Assembly (NCBI GenBank): GCA_025267735.1
Contig: CM046301.1
Location: forward strand, 52,285,872-52,349,871
Direction of reading: 5' to 3'
DNA from: Mactra quadrangularis
Taxonomy: Eukaryota; Mollusca; Bivalvia; Venerida; Mactridae
DNA: 64,000 bases
The first letter of the stretch is position 1. Each line of letters starts with the position of its first letter. Positions 1 to 12,690 of the stretch are shown piece after piece. Made by a program: the position numbers and the translations under genes. The notes beneath the pieces are model-generated. The model did not search any database, was not told where the DNA came from, and was given only the letters and a program-made list of their open reading frames with translations.

Positions 1-440
1 CTATCCGAATATTGAAATATCCGAAAGTAACAAGCACGCTGAGCAATAAAATCCTCCACTAAATCTATTGGTCGATCTTATGCCTCAGTCCCATAAAATC
101 GTGGCTTGTTACGGACCCGTACGTGCAGGCAGTCGTAGGCCGTAGAAAGCCTTGCGTTTCAAGGTGGCGGTACGCAATGGTACAAAACAACACACCCGTA
201 CAGAGCCATAGCTGGAAGATATGCATGTTTACTCCATACTTAGCCACTATTTTGTCCCCGATTTGACTCTGAAACTGATACGTGTATCCTGGGCTCATCC
301 CACGGACCCCGGTAAAAACGTAACAGTCTGTACGGGTACGCAAGATTTCGTACGAGTCCTTGCGGAGTTTGATCGCACGGCGCCCGTACGGTGCCCTCAC
401 GGCTATTTTTATGTTTATGGGACTGTAGCTTTAAATTCAA
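1..440. other. CG-richer patch with repeated CGTACG-type motifs
   Basis: This stretch is visibly richer in G+C than its surroundings. It carries several copies of CCGTACG/TACGGGTACG-like motifs (near 116, 194, 330, 345 and 382). Open frames exist on both strands (65-400 minus, 221-457 plus), but neither has a recognisable domain, and overlapping frames are common where stop-rich AT codons are scarce. It could be the end of a transposon with subterminal motifs or a fragment of a larger repeat that starts outside the window. No function is assigned. Confidence 0.3.
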
Positions 441-860
441 TAGAGTTTGAATCGTAGCTCTGTTGTTTTCACTCCCAAAGAGTTTGTCGCCGTCACGATT
501 CTAGCGACAATTAATAAGTTTGTGTAAATCATTCTACATGTATATATTGTATGCACTAAAGATTGGGCATTTTATTGCGTAAAGACATTCCAGAGAGTTT
601 GACACTTTTATATTGTCTAGAAGACAACAGTCCAAAGGACTTGACCATTATACGACTTACACGTATAATCTAAGTCCAATAGATTGACCGTTTAATTGTA
701 TGGACAACATTCTACAGAATTTGTAAATATTAAATTGTATACATGTACTTTAAATGGTACAATTCACCAAATGGTCGTATGGACTTTTTACAGCTTCAAT
801 CTATTTAGAAACTTTAGCCAAAGTATTTGGTATTTTAGCTTGACGGAGTCTACTGATACA
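440..860 (+). repeat. Dispersed repeat, copy 1 (partner at 9870-10180)
   Basis: Several blocks recur in the same order about 9.4 kb downstream: 'cccaaagagtttg', 'acgacaattaa-aagt', 'cagtccaaagg' and 'ttgaccattta', ending in a stretch with 'tacagcttcaa'. The copies are clearly diverged. It is an interspersed repeat of unknown class with no coding potential. Confidence 0.5.
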
Positions 861-904
861 ATCTCTAGAAAGCGATCAGAAAGCACTGAGATTACAGCAA
901 CTAA

Positions 905-1066
905 ATGAACAGTAAAACTTTTCTGCGTAACAAATGCACGTGTACAAGTATCATTGATATTTATTCATCTAATAACATTTAATTTGAACGGTAAAACTTT
1001 ACTGCGTAACAAATGCACGTGTACAAGTATCATTGATATTTATTCTTCTAATAACATTTAATTTGA
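905..1066 (+). repeat. Two-copy tandem duplication, about 82 bp unit
   Basis: Two adjacent units share 'tgcgtaacaaatgcacgtgt', 'acaagtatcattgatattta' and 'aataacatttaatttga' with only a few differences. This is a recent local tandem duplication in non-coding DNA. Confidence 0.8.
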
Positions 1067-1478
1067 TACACAACATTATTTTTTTATAAAACTAATCAGT
1101 TTTGTAAAAAAAATAATCAAGAAGATTTATAGCTTTAAATATTAACCATCATATTTCACTATACAAGTAATATAACCATTTTCTAGTAATACGAGATTGG
1201 TACAAAATGTCACGTATAATATAATGCTTCTTTAAACAAGCATAGAATATTTGATTTCTCTTAAATTTTTAATTAATCGAAATATAATTACAAATATATT
1301 AATAAAATATCAGAACAACAGAACAAATGGTCCAATGTATGATGACATTGTGTCCACTGGCACCAGATTTCATAACTTAGGATCATAAAATAATGCGTAC
1401 GTTCTTATACATGTACATGTACATAGTCCCCCGTGTATACAACTTATATTTACAAGTTCGAACAAAAATAAAACCCTG

Positions 1479-1794
1479 TAGCCTGTTCAATTACCCTAAA
1501 CGTTCCAAAACGTTCCGTAACGATACATTCGGAACTCCTCGGCCATTCGCTGAGAACAATATAATCTAATAAACAAATATACGATCGTTAAGGCAATAAG
1601 TGATGTTTAAAATTTACGGACTAAAGACGAAACATCACTCATTGCCTAAACGATCGTATATTTGTTTACTTTAACACCGGTATTTCAAAATGGTGTCTAA
1701 ATATACTCGAGATTATTCGCAGCATATGGTCGAGGAGTTCCGAATGTATCGTTACGTAACGTTTTTGAACGTTTAGAATAATTGAACAGGCTAC
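1479..1794. mobile_element. MITE / foldback element, about 316 bp
   Basis: The left end reads 'TAGCCTGTTCAATTACCCTA' and continues 'AACGTTCCAAAACGTTCCG'. The right end is its inverted complement, '...TTGAACAGGCTA'. About 63 bp pair at the ends, and the middle pairs again ('aacaaatatacgatcgtta' against 'aacgatcgtatatttgttt'), so the whole element can fold into one long hairpin. There is no ORF. Flanking TA or CTG could be the target duplication. A relative with the same terminus lies at 22738-22953. Confidence 0.75.
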
Positions 1795-1873
1795 TGCTCA
1801 TGTAAACAGTACAATGAACTAATCCAAGACAGGACATGCTTAGTAGGACAATAGATATTTAAATTATAAATTT

Positions 1874-2890
1874 TGAAACTGTCCTCTGAATAGTAATTCC
1901 GTAATTTTCTTCGAACTAATAATTGATAATTTCTCAATTTGTAGTGTAATTGTATTACTTCTGAGTTTTTCATTCTTTTGATAAACCAAAATTGATGCCA
2001 TCATTAGTGACGTCACTGACGATTCCTTGACGTCACATGTCATTAGAAAATGATTCTAACATAAATTTATTATTTAACCCTATTAGCATTGCCTTACCTT
2101 CATCCTGGGTAAAAAAGATTTTTCTGAACGCAAATTGCCAAGGGAACAATTTGGCATTTCTGCCAGTGTATTGGTGATGAAATAATTAGAACAGCTTAAT
2201 ATAGCCCTATCGCATTAGGATGAAAAATTGCCAATTTTTGACCATGTTCCAACTTGTTAATGGTTAAAAAGGCTTGGTATGGCACTTATTTTCCGACACA
2301 CCTATAATAAACAACTTTATAATAATGACTTTATTACACCGGAATGGTCATAATTACATAAGGGTATTTATTATTGTCCGTAAATAAATAAATAGGGCCT
2401 GTTTAATCATTTTCATGAAATGGATTAATTATTAATATTTACGAGTACCTATTGTCCTACCTATTGTCCAACTTACCTATGGAACATAAACATGTTTACA
2501 AAAGACATAAATTAATTAGTCAAGCAATTAATACTGATAATTAATAACTTGTCTTATGTTTGGGATAGTTTATGTACGTAAAAATACATGTACAGGGCGA
2601 TCAAACAATTATGATAGCATAAGGAACTTAATACCTTTGTCAAAAATTAAGGTAGATATACAGTTGACCACTTATTGGAAAGCTAATTGGCACAAATTTT
2701 CGTAAGAATCATTTTATAATGACATGTGACGTCAAGGGATCGTCAGTAACGTCACCAATGACGGCATCATTTTTGGTTTATCAAAATGATGAAAACCCCA
2801 GAAGCAATAAAACTATACTACAAATTGAGAAATTATCCATCATTTGTGGGAAGAAAATTACTGAATTACTATTCAGAGGACAGTTCACCA
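1874..2890. mobile_element. Inverted repeat element, about 187-bp arms with CRE-like octamers
   Basis: The reverse complement of 1874-2060 aligns to 2703-2890 with only scattered mismatches, separated by about 640 bp. Shared blocks include 'atgacatgtgacgtcaagg', 'ttggtttatcaaaa', 'ctacaaattgagaaattat' and 'ttactattcagaggacagt'. Each arm carries TGACGTCA-type octamers (2008-2015, 2028-2035, 2727-2734). The short open frames on the arms are mirror images of one another and not evidence of a gene. The class is unknown; it is probably a foldback or non-autonomous DNA transposon. Confidence 0.7.
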
Positions 2891-2989
2891 TCAAAACAGT
2901 AAAAATAAGAAAGTTAGTTGATACAGGAACACAGAAAAGCCTAAATTCGATGACAAAAATTTGCCACTATGTGATAAAATGACAGCATA

Positions 2990-4260
2990 GGCAGCCACAT
3001 ACAAGTGTTACTTCTGTTTTAGCTCAATGTCTTTAGTCTAATATTATATTTGTTTATAAACATTCAATTTAAAAATCACAATAGAATGGGACAACATATT
3101 TTAATGTTTTCACAAGTGGTTGTTTCTGTTCAAACCAGGAATATAATTTTAATTATATAAAAAGGAATCTTTTCTGATACAGAATTGCATAATTTTTTAT
3201 GGAGAAACAACCTCTCAGTTTAAATTTTATCATTTATAGGCAGTCTAAAACAGTTCCCACTTATATCTTTTTACACTCCAGTTGAAATCCAGAGCTCTTA
3301 CAAACGCTGGAAAGGGTATGGTTAAGCCTATTGAAAAGACACATTTTGACTCTGGTCATGAAATATTTTCTGCTTCATATCCCCTTCCTACCGCCGTATC
3401 AGGTAGAACAATTGATAATATTTGCCGAAAGTGGGCTTTCAGCTGCTATGTTCTGATTGAAGGCTTAGAAATATAGGACACAATCACTGGCAGCATAGTC
3501 CTTAAACTCGTTAAATACGCACATGTATGCTTTAATAAAAACAGTTTGTCAACCCGATTAATTAACGGTCCCGTATATATTATTGTTTACGACTTATAAC
3601 TATACTTTCATTACCAGTCGAATATTTTTTTTCACTTTTCAAGCCGGCATTTTATTGAGCGATAATTTTCAATAAGAGGTCAAAAGTGCATGTTCTTTTC
3701 CGAGACTAAAACAAAGCTATCCGATTACCATCTTGAACCATTTCTATGCACCAAACGACTGGTTGGTTTATGGCGATAACCCAAAAAAATAGAAGAGAGG
3801 GCACAGTCCCTCTCAATATTATAAGAATTAACTGAAATCTGTTTGAGAATCATTTTGATAATAATCGTGTTATGTGCATAGGCGATCGGCATGGTTCCGC
3901 GTCAAAAAAAACTTGATTTTAAGTGTTTTTGGTTTGAAACCGCACCGCTCGCTTAAAAATGTTCTTTGTGAAAATGCAGCCAGTAAGTCTGACTAAGCAG
4001 GATCAGTAACTCAAACATCTATCTACAGTTTTATTGTTCTGTTACTTTTTTGCACATTTATCGACTTGTCTCATAAAACAATTTCTCACAGTTTAGTATA
4101 TATCATTATGGCGTTTGGGGGGAGCAGACACATTATTCAATAAATAACAAACTAGTAGAATGCTACAGGTGGTATTGTAGAGTAAACTAATCATCTATAA
4201 TTAATAATGTTACCAAATAAGTGATACTTGTTGATAATTATACGACAAAGTTGTCACCAA
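2990..4260. other. Non-coding AT-rich stretch
   Basis: No gene is seen. The segment 3300-3470 resembles the body of the tRNA-derived SINE at 56960 ('ggtcatgaaatattttctgc' against 'ggccatgaaataatttctaa', then 'cttcctaccgc' against 'cttcctaccac'), so it may be a decayed SINE fragment without its head. Confidence 0.35.
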
Positions 4261-4620
4261 TTTCAGACTGGCACATCTTAATTAATGTGACGCCTTCAAG
4301 TGTTCTCTATATTGATCGCTCGGGGATACAGGGATTCTGTACAATACGTACATGTAACACACCTTGGTAAAGTCTGACAACATTCGAAAAACCGTGGCGA
4401 GGGAATGCCTCGGACACTAGAAGTGGTAGGAACACAAAGCTCGGCGAATAACTTGCTAATGTTTATGCATGGACGTGCTAAGTCAATATTAACAAATACG
4501 CTGCCTGCTGTTCAGCTTATAAGCAACAATACAGCTTAAAGCAGTCTGCAAATGACAAAGGTTATCTGTATATATATTGAAACTTGACCAGCTGTCACGT
4601 TCGGTACACTATCTATAACT
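4261..4620 (+). repeat. Dispersed repeat, copy 1 (partner at 32395-32710)
   Basis: The block 'catggacgtgctaagtcaat' plus surrounding words ('agaagtggta', 'gaataactt', 'accagct', 'actatct') recurs in the same order near 32395-32710. The copies are diverged and have no ORF. The class is unknown. Confidence 0.5.
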
Positions 4621-6695
4621 CAGATTTATTTATTGTAATCACGCACAAAATTTCAGACAAAAACAAAGAGCAGAGCAAAACAGATCAAAACAGAACAAAA
4701 CAATACTATTATTTCTCAAATTACAATAGTAATTCATGAGAACTATAAAATGATTAGCACAAACGTCTTAATTCTACTGGATTCGTAATGGTGTCAAACT
4801 CTCTCGAGTGGAATAAAAAAACTACCATTCAAACTCTTTGGAATCTTTGCTCGACCTTCATACATACCAGGTAAATGACAGAAGTAAGTGTGCTTTGTCT
4901 CATAGGAGCTTGAACGTGTTTGTTAATTATTGATCTACTTTATCTATCTCTCAAATTATGGTTGTTACATAATACATCACAAGACTGTGTATATAATTAC
5001 ATCACAATTATGTCTATAAAAGTATGACCAGAGGTCTGTAGCAAACATAAGTATGTAGACCAATATACAAATATCAAGTAAACGAATATTGACTTAATTA
5101 TTCTTTAATTGGATTTTACGTCATTTTTTCAACACGTTTTATAAAGTAAGATTATGAACGGCGACCGCTTTTCTAACAACCAGTTTTCCTGAAAACATTT
5201 TAGCCAGCACACGTTTACACTTCAACAAGAGTGCGATAAGCTCTCTATCTTCAGAAGAAAACAGATTATACATATTTATATTAAGTGCCCACCAAAAGTT
5301 CTTGGATAAATGGTTTTGAGAAAACTGACCTTACATACCGCTGGTAATTTTACTACAATAACGGTATGTTTTCAGACTACTTTGTTTTAATTTGTGAAGT
5401 TGTTTACTATATAAGTAATTACTTAACATTTCAATAACTCTCACCCAAACAACTAAAGCAAAAGGGAATCAACTAGCCTGATCTCTGTATTATACATACA
5501 AAACACGGATATGCAACATTCAAGCCGTAAAGTACTAGTTCACAGATTTTGGTTTATATTTTATAATTTCAAAATACCATTCAGTGTCTGTAATTGTGTC
5601 AAAAAATAATTATTATTATGTTAAGACAAACTGACCTATATGTTTGCATGAAATATACATAAAAGTCACAAAAATGCACTAATAGTGTCTATACCGTGAC
5701 ATATGGGGTAGATATTAACTACATGAAACACCATCATTTGTAGTTGTAAGTCAATTTGCATTGAAATTGTCATTATCAGAACACTACTTTCCTGCTTCTA
5801 AAAATGTTTCCATGCAATTTTGATAGTTTTAGAAAAAGTTGATATTATATTATAAATTTAATCAAACATCGAGTATGGCAACTCTATTTTTAACTATTGA
5901 CTAGTCATATATAATTTTCGAAATTTAGTTTCATAATTTAAGGGTCTTGGGTTAGATATATTTGCTTTAACTTCATACCGTCGTGAAGTTTGGTCATGAA
6001 TGTTTAAGACGGCAATCTTTACTTCTATCTATTCAACAAAAATGTATAGTCACTTGCGAATGCATTCGCTATTTAAATATTTAGTGGCGCTTTTTACAAA
6101 AATTCTTACGATATAAAAAATCGTAAGTTAAAGGCAGGAAATATGCATAATACGGTCATTCCTTTGGCCTATCAATATCAACTATTCTTGAGTAATGGAA
6201 AATATTATATACCTTCTGAACATCATATCATAATTGTTTTATTATTCGCCTGCCTTTGAATTGAATTGCGATAATTTTTGTAAGCCTTTTTGTTAAAAGG
6301 CTTATGGCTGAACAATAAGAAGGTCTACCGGCAGCAGAAATATCACCGAACATTAACATTGAAGAAGAACATAGAACACCATAAAGCAATCCACGAATGA
6401 CCTTATGTAGTTTAAACTACTCGCAAATGAAACATCTTAAACTACAAAATAACTTGTGTGAATTCCATTATAATAAAGTTTAATACCGTTCTCTCAGACA
6501 AAACCCATAAATATTTAAATTGACTTAAAAACAAATTCTACTTAAGTAATACGATTTGTTTTCCATTTAAAGTTATAAGACATTTAATCAAATACAAAGT
6601 ATACAGTTAAAGTCTACCAGAACATTAAGCTTTCATCAGCAAATGTATCTTATGTACAAAACAGAACAGAACAAAATGGAATATGAAAGCAGAAA
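4621..6695. other. Non-coding AT-rich stretch
   Basis: No gene is seen. A solitary Tc1-type terminus, 'gtgcccaccaaaagttcttg', lies at about 5284-5305; it has no partner end nearby and is probably a truncated MITE related to those at 23779, 28669 and 30094. Confidence 0.4.
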
Positions 6696-6698
6696 GAA

Positions 6699-7040
6699 TA
6701 ATAGAATAGAATAGAATAGAATAGAATAGAATAGAATAGAATGGAATGGAATGGAATGGAATGGAATGGAATGGAATGGAATGGAATGGAATGGAATGGA
6801 ATGGAATGGAATGGAATGGAATGGAATGGAATGGAATGGAATGGAATGGAATGGAATGGAATGGAATGGAATGGAATAGAATAGAATAGAATAGAATAGA
6901 ATAGAATAGAATAGAATAGAATAGAATAGAATAGAATAGAATAGAATAGAATAGAATAGAATAGAATAGAATAGAATAGAATAGAATAGAACAGAACAGA
7001 ACAGAACAGAATAGAATAGAACAGAATAGAATAGAATAGA
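6699..7040. repeat. Pentanucleotide satellite (AGAAT/GGAAT)n
   Basis: About 340 bp of uninterrupted 5-bp units: an AGAAT block (to about 6740), a pure GGAAT block (about 6741-6877), a second AGAAT block (to about 6988) and a mixed block with AGAAC units. The minus-strand open frame of FYSIL/FHSIP repeats is a product of the 5-bp period and is not a gene. Confidence 0.97.
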
Positions 7041-7086
7041 CTAAGCTTTAACAAGGTTGAATAGACTTAATTCGGAACTCAAATTT

Positions 7087-7241
7087 GTGGGTTTTTCCGT
7101 CCGTGTGATGTAGGTACAAACAAAGTTTGTAACACATTATTGATAAAAATCACGAAATATGGATTAAATCCTATTGTTCTTTGTACACGTGTTTTCATTG
7201 TAACAGTAAAACTTTGTTTGTACCTACATGGAAAAACCCAA
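7087..7241. repeat. Short hairpin element, about 155 bp
   Basis: 'gtaggtacaaacaaagttt' near the left end pairs with 'aaactttgtttgtacctac' on the right, and 'tgggtttttcc' pairs with 'ggaaaaaccca' outside it. This is consistent with a small MITE. No ORF and no clear target duplication. Confidence 0.7.
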
Positions 7242-7459
7242 ATATTTGAATTCCGGATATAGTCTATTGTTAACAAAAATTGTTTTGTTTGTGGTAATTG
7301 TTTTCACAGTAACAGTGCCCACAATTTTGTGGCAAATTGTTTGTACCCCTCAATATCTGATATCAAAAACAGTTTTCATGTTCAAATATGCTTGTCCATG
7401 GTTTCATTGTTTTGATTGTCTGTATACATTCTGTATACACTTGTTCTCTGTCATTTAAA

Positions 7460-9869
<2,410 letters not shown>

Positions 9870-10180
9870 GAGATAAAACTCCAAAGAGATTGAATCAAAC
9901 TATTGTGTACTCTCCAAAGACTTTGACACCGTTACGAATCTTACGACAATTAACAAGTATGAGTGAACTATTTTATATTGCATATTCTACCATCCATAGT
10001 GAATAGACGACATTCTAATGTGTTTGACAAACTCATATATGTTTAGACAACAGTTCAAAGATTAGACCATTTAATGTCGTTTGTCTTACAGTCCAAAGGG
10101 GTGAAATGGTATTTTAACCAATATGTTCGGACAGACTCATTACAGCTTCAAACTGTTTGGAAACCCTAACCCATACTAGA
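9870..10180 (+). repeat. Dispersed repeat, copy 2 (partner at 440-860)
   Basis: It shares ordered blocks with 440-860: 'ctccaaag...tttgacaccgttacgaatctt', 'acgacaattaacaagt', 'cagtccaaagg' and 'attacagcttcaa'. No ORF. Confidence 0.5.
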
Positions 10181-10189
10181 ATTGTTTAT

Positions 10190-11215
10190 TTTTTAAATGC
10201 AAATCGATTATATTACAATATCGGATGGCAAAATATCTGTCCTATCTGTGCTCATATGTTAATAGTTATGTTTATGTTATTTAAAGTAATAAATAATTAC
10301 ACAAAAAAATATCTGTCCTACTTAGAACAGTAGATAGGCTTTGATCTGATCAGCCAAAAAATACCTGGTGTCTTTGGTATTTCGTTATTGTGCCGGGCGA
10401 CTTTGCTCTTTTACACATGTATGTATGTATTGTTGTCGCCGCCAACTGACGACAGAAAAGCACAACTGTGCTTGTTTGTATTTGCTCCTACATCAGCATT
10501 TGGAACTTCTCATCCTTTCACTACGAATGTTATTTATTCATTACGGAATTTGCCGAACATTTACGAGTATACAGTCGTACAACCTCGGGTACGTTCGCAT
10601 CCTTCGTAGAATGCATTGTTTGGAAGCATAATACTAGTAACCGAAGAAATCAAATTGACAAGAGGTCTATGCCCTTTGCTGCATGCAAGCTTATAGTAAT
10701 TATTTTATTCTACAGACAACGTTTTAGATGTTACGGCTTAAAGATAATCACGAAAGTTTTCATACTAATATGTTCATTTTTTCAATATCTTTAAGGTTTC
10801 ACATCGATAATGAGTTTTTTAATCTACAGACGATCCAGAAACAGCTTATTATGATCAAAGACCTTATATATATATATATATATCTTTATAGGTTCATTGT
10901 TATGGTCAATGTACTGTTCTCATTCATAGGAAAAGTTTTAATTTTGGTTTGGAATATGGAGACAATCAGACAAAAATGTAATAGAATACAACAAAACATA
11001 TGTTTTATTAAGATTTGATTGGCAAATGTACATCATTTTACGAAAACCTACACGTACAAATATAACAGATCTAGGATCAGACAAAATGTCGGCTGACAAC
11101 ATCCATGCATACAAGCGCTAACATAAAAAGCTTGAAACGCAGATTAAAGTTATTGTGGTAAATATGTTTTAACGAGTAAAATTATTAAATTACATAAATT
11201 TCTTTTTCAGACATG
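10190..11215. other. Non-coding stretch
   Basis: No gene is recognised. Several overlapping short open frames (10368-11018 plus) have no domain and shadow one another. A (TA)n run lies at 10866-10882. Confidence 0.4.
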
Positions 11216-11239
11216 GTCGAGCGGTTAAAACAAAAGGCA

Positions 11240-11560
11240 ATTCTAGTGGGGTTCAGGGGGGTCAAGGGTGTCCGGACCCCCCCCCCCAATAAATTTTAAA
11301 ATGTACCCTTTCATGAGTGTATTTTTAACTGTATATTAACTGTAAGCCATTTTTACGAGGCATGGAGCAATTTTTCTCGGGATCGCTTCGCTTGCCTTTG
11401 TGTTTACATAGTTCTAGTGGTTATGTAGTTTTTCTTATTCATATGTTGCGTTATTATGCAGTGTATAATTGAGGTGTGGCGCGTAAAATTTGGACCCCCC
11501 CCCACTCGAAAAAAGTTTGGACCCTCCCCCTCCTCAGAAAAAAGTTCGACACATTTTAAT
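11240..11560 (+). repeat. Poly-C containing repeat pair
   Basis: Two related phrases, 'gtccggacccccccccccc' (about 11268-11287) and 'tttggacccccccccactc' plus 'gtttggaccctccccctcc' (about 11490-11535), surround a short spacer. It looks like an interspersed repeat family. Homopolymer C runs here are also prone to sequencing error. Confidence 0.4.
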
Positions 11561-12329
11561 GACATATCACACAAGTTTGTAAAAAATGCATTATGCGTAT
11601 ATCTACGAACTCCATACAGGACAAAGAGTTTTCTTGGACTTCAATGTATAAAATGAACGCTTCAATATACGTAAAAAGCTGCTGTGGAAAAGTTGCGGTA
11701 AAATGTTGCTAAGAAAATGTTGCTATGGTTACATAACGTCAACGTTAAGGTGATAATAATGTCAGAAAATTACTAAGTTTTTATATATATTTATTTTTTA
11801 TGTATATCCAAATATGGACATAACGGTCAAGTAAGATAGAAAAATGTCTCAAACATAAACTGACCATTTCTTCAGCTGAGATTTACGCTATTTTCAACAA
11901 ATTGACCGCATACTATATATTACTTCTTTTAAATAAGTGTTAGCGAATTTTATACCTATTTTGGTGCTTCACGTCATTCATTTATCATATTTCAGTGGTC
12001 AGAAGGTATATGTTTCTCCATCATTGACCCGCCCCAACGTTGCCATGGTGACTGGGTCAGAGTTCAAATGCCTTTTTTCTAAAATAAAATCGCATAGTGA
12101 ATACTTTAGCCAAGTAACATATCGTGTCAGCCTATAAATAACGAAATAAGAGTAACTTGAAATAGCCATATCGCGTTAACATGAAAAATGCCTAATTTTT
12201 GCTTAAGTCTCAACCAGTAAACGGGTAATCGGTATTTAGCACAAACTTTCTCCAACGTCTGACTACAACTCTACCAGACAGTAAAAAATGTCGCAATCAA
12301 ATTATATTTGTCTGTATCAAGCAGATTTG
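11561..12329. other. Non-coding stretch
   Basis: No gene or repeat is recognised. Confidence 0.35.
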
Positions 12330-12540
12330 AGCGTGCGACGCAGAGTGGTTACTACGTTGGACTGGTAATCATTGCATAGCCAGCTCCGCGTTGGTTCAAA
12401 TCCCATCTAAACCTACCCCGTTGTTTCCATGAGCAATAAACTTCATCCCATTAGCTTAGTGCTAGGGAACCAGAAAGCTGACTGCAAAGTGATTTACCTA
12501 AGTTGTTAGAACTTGTTTCACAATCGAATAAAATAAATAA
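12330..12540 (+). mobile_element. tRNA-derived SINE, family 1, copy A
   Basis: The head has RNA polymerase III promoter-like boxes: 'gagtggttactacgttgga' (A-box region) and 'ggttcaaatcc' (B box). The body reads 'aaacctaccccgttg', 'gcttagtgctaggg', 'gtgatttacctaagttg' and 'agaacttgtttca', and the tail is 'aataaaataaataa'. Four more copies lie at 39187, 53178, 60418 and 63826. It would be transcribed by Pol III and mobilised by a LINE. Confidence 0.85.
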
Positions 12541-12690
12541 TAATTCTTGTCAATATATACGAATAAACATATTCACAAGTTTTCATCAGATATAGTTTTA
12601 TGCTAATTAAAACATCGACAAGGAACTCTGGAACATTTTGAAATAATAAGTAGATACGTAGATATTCCCGATTCAAACAAAATCTAAACC
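12541..12690. other. Junction between SINE and retrotransposon
   Basis: AT-rich DNA with no recognised feature. The 5' truncation point of the downstream retrotransposon falls at or just before the in-frame TAA at 12685-12687. Confidence 0.4.

Noticed and set aside
6650..7054. 134-codon minus-strand open frame of FYSIL/FHSIP repeats
   Set aside because: It is the translation of a 5-bp satellite; any stop-free phase of the repeat stays open. No start context or domain.
7079..7458. Open frames on both strands around 7.1-7.5 kb
   Set aside because: They arise from the inverted repeat at 7087-7241 and AT-rich flank; no coding signature.
10368..11018. Cluster of overlapping plus-strand open frames
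   Set aside because: Frames overlap one another, have no domain or splice context, and read like chance frames in AT-rich DNA.
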